From Terriglobales bacterium (lineage in GTDB: Bacteria; Acidobacteriota; Terriglobia; Terriglobales; Gp1-AA117): a stretch of 6,242 nt of DNA. Made by a program: the position numbers and the translations under genes. How positions within the stretch are numbered: the first letter of the stretch is position 1; every line of letters begins with the position of its first letter. Positions 1-4,403 of the stretch are shown piece by piece. The notes beneath the pieces were generated by a model, which was given only the letters and a program-made list of their open reading frames with translations, ran no database searches and was not told the origin of the DNA. Location of the stretch: contig JASLFF010000176.1 in the NCBI GenBank assembly GCA_030150795.1, positions 1 to 6,242 on the forward strand. Reading direction: 5' to 3'.

Positions 1-888
1 CTGACTAAGCTGATCGAACAGGCCATGGAAGACGACATCAAGCAGCTCACTTGGATGGGGCCGGAAACAAAAAAGCAGGCCCTGGAAAAGCTGCACGCCG
101 TGGTAAACAAAATCGGCTATCCAGACAAGTGGCGAGACTACAGCTCAGTGGATATTAAGCGCGATGATTTTGTGGGCAATGTGCATCGTGCCACTGTGTT
201 CGAATCAAAGCGCGAGCTGGCGAAGATCGGGAAACCGCTGGATCGCGGCGAGTGGGGCATGACTCCGCCAACGGTGAATGCCTATTACAATCCGCAGATG
301 AATGACATCAATTTTCCAGCAGGAGTTTTGCAGCCGCCGCTCTATGACCCCAAGATGGATGACGCTCCGAATTACGGCAATACCGGCGGCACCATTGGAC
401 ATGAATTAACGCATGGCTTTGACGATCAGGGCCGACAATTTGACGCCAAGGGCAACCTGCGCGACTGGTGGACCAAAGAAGATGGCGAGCAGTTTGAAAA
501 GCGCGCGCAATGCATTGTGGACCAATATGCGCAGTACACGATCGTTGATGACATCAAGATCAACAGCAAACTGACCGAAGGCGAAGACGTGGCCGACCTG
601 GGTGGCCTGATCCTGGCGTACATTGCCTGGAAAGTGGACACGCAAGGCAAGCAGCTGGAAAACCGGGATGGTTTTACGCCCGATCAGCGCTTCTTTATCG
701 GCTACGCGCAGTGGGCCTGCGAGAATGAGCGTCCGGAAAACCTGCGCGCCAATGCCATCACCAATGAGCACTCTCCGGGCAAATATCGCGTAAACGGCTT
801 GATGGTGAACATACCTGAATTCCAGCAGGCATTCAGTTGCAAAGCCGGTCAGCCCATGGTCAGTCAGAATCGTTGCCGCGTGTGGTAG
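1..888 (+). CDS. pepO: M13-family zinc metallopeptidase (neprilysin/PepO type), C-terminal part
   Basis: This is a zinc endopeptidase fragment of 295 residues, open at the 5' edge; family members are usually about 650-700 residues, so more than half is missing. The first ATG at 25 is only internal, because the frame is open from base 1. In fragment numbering I see the substrate-binding NAYY motif at 93-96, then INFPAG, the zinc motif HELTH at 134-138 (bases 400-414; His134 and His138 ligands, Glu135 catalytic) and EDVAD at 195-199 (Glu195 third ligand, Asp199 supporting). EHSPGKYR follows at 256-263, whose His257 and Arg263 match the neprilysin transition-state His and substrate Arg by spacing. 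The protein ends in the family-typical CRVW. Family knowledge says such enzymes cut short peptides and in bacteria are commonly exported or membrane-anchored; the N-terminus that would show this lies outside. The stop overlaps the start region of the cutC-like gene, suggesting co-transcription. Confidence 0.96.
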   Translation: MTKLIEQAMEDDIKQLTWMGPETKKQALEKLHAVVNKIGYPDKWRDYSSVDIKRDDFVGNVHRATVFESKRELAKIGKPLDRGEWGMTPPTVNAYYNPQMNDINFPAGVLQPPLYDPKMDDAPNYGNTGGTIGHELTHGFDDQGRQFDAKGNLRDWWTKEDGEQFEKRAQCIVDQYAQYTIVDDIKINSKLTEGEDVADLGGLILAYIAWKVDTQGKQLENRDGFTPDQRFFIGYAQWACENERPENLRANAITNEHSPGKYRVNGLMVNIPEFQQAFSCKAGQPMVSQNRCRVW

Positions 889-1652
889 CCCAACCGCAAA
901 TTCGTCCAGGCAAAACGCTGCTGGAAATCTGCATTGATTCTTTGGAGTCCGCTGCAAATTCAGAGCGAGGCGGCGCAGACCGTGTTGAGCTATGTGCCGG
1001 CCTTCCTGAAGGCGGCAGCACGCCCAGCGCAGGCATGATTGCCGCGGTGCGCAAGAAGGTTGAAATCGGCCTCCAGGTCATGATTCGTCCGCGCGGTGGG
1101 GATTTCTGCTACAGCGCGGATGAATTCGGTATCATGCAGCGCGACATCCTCATCGCAAAGCAGCTCGGGGCGAATGGCGTTGTCTTCGGCATCTTGAATA
1201 TTGACGGCACGGTGGATAAGGACCGGATGCGCCAGTTGATCGAGTTGGCGCGGCCGCTCAAAGTCACATGCCATCGTGCGTTCGATATGTCATGCGATCT
1301 GGATCAAGCCCTGGAACATCTGGTGGAGATAGGAGCCGATCGCGTTTTAACCTCAGGCAGCAAAAGAAGTGCCGTGGACGCAATGCCTACACTGAAGCAT
1401 TTGGTAGAGCAAGCAGGCGGTCGAATTTCCGTGATGGTTTGTGGCGAGTTGTCTATCGCCAACGTAAAAGCCGTCCTTGGGTATTCCAATGCGACTGAAG
1501 TTCATGCCGGTCTGGGTACCACGGTGACCAGCGCCATGAAGTTCCGCAACCAGAAGATTGAGATGGGCACACTCACCAACAGCGAGTATCAGCACATGGT
1601 GGTTAAGGAAAGCAGTGTGCGTGAACTTAGGGCCGCTATCGATAGCCTATAA
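882..1652 (+). CDS. cutC: CutC-family protein (copper homeostasis protein CutC homologue)
   Basis: This is a TIM-barrel protein of the CutC family, about 256 residues from GTG 882, close to the family's usual 240-270. Family-typical stretches are LLEICIDS (13-20), GGADRVELC (30-38), RPRGGDF (69-75), CHRAFD (130-135), LTSG (156-159) and MKFRN near the C-terminus. Cys17 and Cys38 sit where human CutC has the two cysteines proposed to bind Cu(I). The start is uncertain. The frame is open upstream to TTG 837 and includes TTG 873, but homology only begins at LLEIC, so I chose GTG 882, which overlaps the peptidase stop by 7 bases; no clear Shine-Dalgarno precedes it, which fits translational coupling. 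Function is unsettled: the E. coli cutC copper phenotype was later attributed to the sRNA MicL, encoded within the 3' part of the gene. Oddities are MVCGE (185-189) and HAGLGTT (208-214), where relatives have a glycine-rich MxGGG loop and an HxSA-type loop. Confidence 0.92.
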   Translation: MVAQPQIRPGKTLLEICIDSLESAANSERGGADRVELCAGLPEGGSTPSAGMIAAVRKKVEIGLQVMIRPRGGDFCYSADEFGIMQRDILIAKQLGANGVVFGILNIDGTVDKDRMRQLIELARPLKVTCHRAFDMSCDLDQALEHLVEIGADRVLTSGSKRSAVDAMPTLKHLVEQAGGRISVMVCGELSIANVKAVLGYSNATEVHAGLGTTVTSAMKFRNQKIEMGTLTNSEYQHMVVKESSVRELRAAIDSL

Positions 1653-1796
1653 GTGAGCTATTCTGTTCACAATCTTCTGCTGTACTCCAATTCTTCGCCC
1701 TCCCACAACACCTATGAGATGGACTTTTTGTGTTCGCCATCTGTTGATAACACTAAAATAGGGTAACCGTCTAACGAATAGGGCGATTGATAGGCG

Positions 1797-2480
1797 ATGG
1801 ACCTCTCTTTCGAACAAGACCGGCATGAATGGAATACTCTAACGCAGAGCCAGCCCCCTCGGCGTCGTCGCTGGAGTTTTTCTATCGGCATTTCTTCGGC
1901 AATCCACTTGTTGGTTGTGATCGCGCTTTGCTGGCCTGCCGGTCCTATTTTTGTGAAGCCCGCCTTCATTGCGCGCGGTGAAGACGGTAGTGCCACTCCT
2001 TCGTCCGTGGTGTTGTATGTCCCTACCGACCTTGAGATAGCAAGTGCGGCCAAGCCACCTCTGCTGTCGCTGCCGGTTTCAACGCGAAAGAAGTCTCAAA
2101 AAACAAAGCTTCACAAGCGCAGCAATGTGCTCGAAGAGGCAGACAAGACGCCGAATCCTGCGGAAGCAGGTTCTGAAAATGGCTCGGCTTATGACGGGCT
2201 GGCAAGTGGTGATGAAGTGAAGCCGGCGCTGCCTGTGGCCTTCCAAGACCTCAAAATTCCCCGATCAGAACTGCCCAGTGGCATTCAGGGCGATGTAATC
2301 GTGGAAATTACGATCGACGCACAGGGTGCGGTTGTGGAGGAGCGCCTGCTTCAGGGGCTTGGACATGGCGTGGATGATCGCGTCGTTGCGGCGTTACGGG
2401 ATTGGCGCTTTCATCCGGCAACTCGGAACGGCGTGGCCATTCCCTCCAAGCATGATGTCCATTTCCATTTTCCCAGCTAG
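1797..2480 (+). CDS. TonB-family protein (TonB C-terminal domain, energy-transducer-like)
   Basis: The protein has 227 residues and an inner-membrane, single-span layout. It has a short cytoplasmic N-terminus with a positive patch PRRRR (21-25), a transmembrane helix at about 27-47, a periplasmic linker rich in Lys, Ser and Ala (about 55-145), and a TonB C-terminal domain (about 150-225) with GDVIVEITIDAQG and the closing ALRDWRFHPA and HDVHFHFP. Ser33 and His37 inside the helix form SxxxH, the spacing of Ser16 and His20 in E. coli TonB, where the His is needed for coupling to ExbB/ExbD. The linker lacks the long Pro-Glu/Pro-Lys repeats of classical TonB, so reach across the periplasm may be shorter. 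No exbB, exbD or receptor gene is adjacent. The ATG at 1797 has only a weak, distant purine-rich site (AGGG at 1780-1783) upstream. A TAAAAT at 1754-1759 could be a -10 box, but no good -35 accompanies it. It is a paralogous TonB-like protein rather than certainly the main transducer. Confidence 0.88.
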   Translation: MDLSFEQDRHEWNTLTQSQPPRRRRWSFSIGISSAIHLLVVIALCWPAGPIFVKPAFIARGEDGSATPSSVVLYVPTDLEIASAAKPPLLSLPVSTRKKSQKTKLHKRSNVLEEADKTPNPAEAGSENGSAYDGLASGDEVKPALPVAFQDLKIPRSELPSGIQGDVIVEITIDAQGAVVEERLLQGLGHGVDDRVVAALRDWRFHPATRNGVAIPSKHDVHFHFPS

Positions 2481-2586
2481 GGCGAATTTGCATGTCTCTG
2501 GCTTGCACGCCATGCTGGAAGCGAACCGAATCTAGTGGTAATCCAAGCTAGCTGCTGGACCTCAAAAAGCATTCGGTAAAGTATCG

Positions 2587-2603
2587 TGGCATTTTGAATG
2601 CCA
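2587..2603 (+). other. Perfect 7-bp hairpin, no T-tract
   Basis: TGGCATT (2587-2593) and AATGCCA (2597-2603) are exact inverse complements around a 3-base TTG loop. GTA at 2581-2583 and TAC at 2604-2606 could extend the stem past a 3-base bulge. No T-run follows, so it is not an intrinsic terminator on the plus strand. It lies about 105 bases after the tonB-like stop and could be a 3' UTR or small-RNA structure. Confidence 0.45.
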
Positions 2604-2702
2604 TACCATCACTTATTCAGCATAGTTGGGCAGCTCACCTAATGCCGTATTGCGATGTATAGAGAATTGAATATGCAGCTTATTAACTGGCGGTCGATGT
2701 TC

Positions 2703-2726
2703 AATGCTGTTCAGCATTTTTTATTG
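2703..2726 (+). terminator. Probable intrinsic terminator nested in a larger palindrome
   Basis: AATGCT (2703-2708) and AGCATT (2713-2718) pair perfectly around the loop GTTC, and the 3' arm runs directly into a T-rich tail, with T at 2717-2722 then ATT. The stem is short and only moderately GC-rich, so strength is uncertain. An outer repeat TTCAAT (2700-2705) and ATTGAA (2723-2728) brackets the structure. It lies about 220 bases beyond the tonB-like stop. It would therefore end either a long 3' UTR of that gene or an unannotated short transcript. Confidence 0.55.
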
Positions 2727-3033
2727 AATAATTATAGATAGGCTGCAGCGCTAATATGCATAGGCAATAAATCTGGCCTGTCGTGCGGCACAGAGATTGG
2801 CTTGCGATTGTGGCCTCTGTCTCTGATCTCCTGCGGCATGCGAATTAAGAGGTGTGCGGCGCAGGCAAGGATTTATTTTAGAGGGAGAAACCCAGCGCTT
2901 TCTGAAGGAGGAGCAGCAGAGTGGAATAGTCGTAGCAGCTATACGTTTTCTTGAAACCTCGAATTGCGAAATTAAATTAGGAAATATGCCATCGAAACTT
3001 AATGGTTCCTCTTCTTTCATGGATCAAGTGAAA

Positions 3034-3051
3034 GCTATTTCATAAAATAGC
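3034..3051 (+). other. Perfect 7-bp hairpin upstream of the small basic protein gene
   Basis: GCTATTT (3034-3040) pairs exactly with AAATAGC (3045-3051) around the loop CATA. No T-run follows on the plus strand. On the minus strand it would be followed by only three T residues, so it is a poor terminator in either direction. It sits about 105 bases before the ATG at 3157 and could be a leader or operator structure. Confidence 0.35.
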
Positions 3052-3077
3052 CCTCAAGGCTCGAGAGAAACTATTCC

Positions 3078-3095
3078 TCACTTTAATGTGATATT
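3078..3095 (+). promoter_or_regulatory. Possible extended -10 with overlapping short dyad
   Basis: TG at 3087-3088, one base, then GATATT at 3090-3095 resembles an extended -10 (4 of 6 matches to TATAAT). No acceptable -35 is visible 15-19 bases upstream. The perfect dyad TCAC (3078-3081), six bases, GTGA (3088-3091) overlaps it and could be an operator. A start near 3102 would give a leader of about 55 bases to the ATG at 3157. Evidence is weak. Confidence 0.25.
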
Positions 3096-3156
3096 AGACT
3101 AAACCGCCTTGCAGGATAGGTTCTCCACTGGTAGCATGCTCAACGGAAGGAGCTAT

Positions 3157-3378
3157 ATGGATACGCAGCAGATAATCTCGGAACTAGAAGCGGAAAGAGA
3201 ACGCCTCGAGCAGGCTATTTCGGCTCTTCGCGGCTCGATGAATGGCCGCCGTGGTATTGCCGCAGTGGGTGGCGGCAGGCGCGGACGCCGGCATTTGAGC
3301 GCGGCTGCTAAAAAGCGCATTTCAGAAATGATGAAAAAGCGCTGGGCTGAAAGAAAAAGAGCTGCCAAAGCAGCCTGA
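3157..3378 (+). CDS. Small basic coiled-coil protein, possibly nucleic-acid-binding
   Basis: The product has 73 residues and no assigned function. Residues 4-25 (from QIISELEAERERLEQ onward) form a heptad-rich amphipathic helix likely to dimerise. Residues 30-46 are a Gly/Arg-rich hinge with RRGRRH, reminiscent of AT-hook-like basic patches. Residues 47-73 are a Lys/Arg-rich helix containing SAAAKKRIS and KKRWAERKR. I recall similar tails ending in a KxRW motif in many small acidobacterial proteins, which suggests nucleoid or RNA binding, but that is inference. The frame is open upstream to 3109, yet ATG 3157 is chosen because GGAAGGAG (3145-3152) lies four bases before it. The gene stands alone: a long intergenic region precedes it and a strong terminator begins 30 bases after its stop, so it is probably a highly expressed single-gene transcript. 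Confidence 0.85.
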   Translation: MDTQQIISELEAERERLEQAISALRGSMNGRRGIAAVGGGRRGRRHLSAAAKKRISEMMKKRWAERKRAAKAA

Positions 3379-3408
3379 ATATAAAAGAGGCAGGTAGAGA
3401 AAAGGTAT

Positions 3409-3442
3409 AAAGGGGGCCGCTACGGAGCGGCCCTCTTTATTT
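3409..3442 (+). terminator. Strong intrinsic terminator after the small basic protein
   Basis: A 13-bp stem is formed by 3409-3421 and 3426-3438 around the loop ACGG. It has a GC-rich core (GGGCCGCT paired with AGCGGCCC), a single G-T wobble at 3413/3434 and A-T closing pairs, and ends in TTTATTT (3436-3442). The A-run on the 5' arm and T-run on the 3' arm mean it could also work on minus-strand transcripts. It separates the 73-residue gene from the outer-membrane protein unit. Confidence 0.9.
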
Positions 3443-3493
3443 GCGGGTGCATTGTCGTAGCTTTATGGCAGACAACTCTCGGCTCAGGCAAGG

Positions 3494-3522
3494 TTGAGTT
3501 TACCGTCGCAAACGTCTATAAC
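3494..3522 (+). promoter_or_regulatory. Sigma70-type promoter for the outer-membrane protein gene
   Basis: TTGAGT (3494-3499) and TATAAC (3517-3522) are separated by exactly 17 bases; the boxes match consensus at 4 of 6 and 5 of 6 positions. The predicted start near 3529 gives a leader of about 30 bases to the ATG at 3558. The preceding terminator at 3409-3442 makes an independent promoter here expected. Confidence 0.6.
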
Positions 3523-3557
3523 CGATCTTCTGTGCATTGTTTTTTTCCGGTGGTGCA

Positions 3558-4346
3558 ATGATCGCCAAGGCAATTCTGTTCGTTATTGCAGGACTATGCC
3601 TGTGTCCAATCCAATTGATGGCGCAGGATAATTATGAAATCCAGGTCTATGGCGCTGATACGGTCGAGCCCCGCAGCACCATGGTGGAATTCCATACCAA
3701 CTGGACGGCTGAAGGTGAAAAAAATGTGGTGAATGGCGTCCGTCCCACAAACCATGCCGTGCATGAAACCATTGAGATTACTCAAGGGTGGAATGATTGG
3801 TTTGAGACAGGTTTTTATATTTTTACCAGCGCGCGCTCGGGTGACGGCTGGGATTGGGTGGGTGACCATATACGTCCTCGCTTCCGCATTCCGGAAAAGT
3901 GGCATTGGCCCGTCGGTCTGAGCCTGTCAAATGAAATCGGCTATCAGCGGCATAGCTTTTCTCCTGACACCTGGACATGGGAGATACGCCCGATCATTGA
4001 TAAAAAAATTGGGCCTTGGTATCTCTCTTTCAATCCCACTGTCGATAAGTCCTTACACGGCGACAATGTCAACCAGGGTTTTGAATTTTCCCCCAACGCA
4101 AAAGTGTCCTATGATTTCTCCAAAGTCGTGGCCGGCGGCCTGGAGTATTACGGCTCTCTGGGGCCCATCGGCAGCTTTGATCCCGTGGCGGAGCAGCAAC
4201 AGCAGTTCGTGCCCTCTATTGACCTGAACGTCTCGCCAGAGTGGGAAGTTAACTTCGGAGTGGGATGGGGCGTTACGCGATCTACGGATCACCTTATTAT
4301 CAAAGGAATTATTGGACGGAGATTCAGCTGGAAGAAGAAGACTTGA
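3558..4346 (+). CDS. Exported outer-membrane beta-barrel-like protein of unknown function
   Basis: The protein has 262 residues. Residues 1-22 form a signal peptide (Lys4, hydrophobic 5-20, likely cleavage in LMA/QD). The mature part shows alternating hydrophobic/polar strands rich in Trp, Tyr and Phe, with turns containing Gly, Asn and Asp. Examples are ITQGWNDWFETGFYIF, WPVGLSLSNEIGYQ and WEVNFGVGWGVT, followed by the basic tail RRFSWKKKT. This pattern fits an outer-membrane barrel of the transporter / MetA-like (Phenol_MetA_deg) type, although the usual C-terminal aromatic residue is not the last residue. Substrate cannot be inferred. ATG 3558 is preferred over the upstream TTG 3537 because it begins directly with the signal peptide; the ribosome site is weak (GGTGG at 3549-3553). 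The next gene, a GGT-like hydrolase, starts 54 bases after the stop with no terminator between, so partial co-transcription is likely. Confidence 0.82.
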   Translation: MIAKAILFVIAGLCLCPIQLMAQDNYEIQVYGADTVEPRSTMVEFHTNWTAEGEKNVVNGVRPTNHAVHETIEITQGWNDWFETGFYIFTSARSGDGWDWVGDHIRPRFRIPEKWHWPVGLSLSNEIGYQRHSFSPDTWTWEIRPIIDKKIGPWYLSFNPTVDKSLHGDNVNQGFEFSPNAKVSYDFSKVVAGGLEYYGSLGPIGSFDPVAEQQQQFVPSIDLNVSPEWEVNFGVGWGVTRSTDHLIIKGIIGRRFSWKKKT

Positions 4347-4370
4347 TGACGGCAGATGCTCGGCTATAAT
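4343..4370 (+). promoter_or_regulatory. Sigma70-type promoter for the GGT-like gene, overlapping the upstream stop codon
   Basis: TTGATG (4343-4348), a 16-base spacer and a perfect TATAAT (4365-4370) form a good promoter whose -35 box contains the TGA stop of the preceding gene. The predicted start near 4377 lies downstream of the ATG at 4356, so transcripts from it could only use the TTG start at 4401. Confidence 0.6.
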
Positions 4371-4388
4371 TCATCGCTCAGCGGCAAT

Positions 4389-4403
4389 GAGAGGTGCAAG
4401 TTG
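4389..4403 (+). promoter_or_regulatory. Ribosome binding site and TTG start that decide the GGT-like N-terminus
   Basis: GAGAGG (4389-4394) lies six bases before TTG (4401-4403). The ATG at 4356 has no comparable site. Translation from TTG begins MRGILLSILVIVM, a compact signal peptide, whereas the ATG start would add 15 mostly polar residues before it. Confidence 0.65.

Larger units (their letters stand above)
2481..3156 (+). other. Long AT-rich intergenic region without a convincing gene
   Basis: About 680 bases separate the tonB-like stop from the small basic protein. The stretch is visibly AT-rich against its neighbours, most clearly at 2570-2760 and 2930-3100. It contains a hairpin at 2587-2603, an intrinsic-terminator-like hairpin at 2703-2726, a 6-base inverted repeat ACAGAG/CTCTGT (2790-2795 and 2815-2820), a hairpin at 3034-3051 and a short dyad at 3078-3091. 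Open frames exist (2854-3045 on +, 2751-3020 on -) but neither resembles a known family, and neither has a credible start signal. An AAGGAGG at 2905-2911 looks like a ribosome site, but the GTG at 2921 behind it runs into a stop after two codons. The region could hold a small RNA, a long 3' UTR or decayed mobile DNA; the sequence alone does not decide. Confidence 0.6.

Noticed and set aside
406..957. Minus-strand open frame of 183 codons opposite the M13 peptidase
   Set aside because: It runs antisense across the zinc motifs of the peptidase and into cutC, with no recognisable domain.
1635..1646. Perfect 12-base palindrome GCTATCGATAGC at the end of cutC
   Set aside because: It lies within conserved coding sequence, would leave no loop as a hairpin, and no T-run follows, so it is not a terminator.
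2905..2929. Strong AAGGAGG ribosome-site-like sequence followed by GTG 2921
   Set aside because: The frame reads GTG GAA TAG and stops at once; the next in-frame ATG (2986) is too far away and yields only 19 codons.
2751..3020. Minus-strand open frame of 89 codons in the long intergenic region
   Set aside because: The product is of low complexity relative to any family I know, has no ribosome site, and overlaps an equally long plus-strand frame; an open frame of this size is expected by chance.
2854..3045. Plus-strand open frame of 63 codons with GTG start
   Set aside because: The AAGAGG before it abuts the GTG with no spacing, the product resembles nothing known, and base composition is not that of the neighbouring genes.
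3447..3540. Nine-base direct repeat GTGCATTGT (3447-3455 and 3532-3540)
   Set aside because: It is short and unsupported by further identity around it; the copies straddle the promoter but chance recurrence is plausible.
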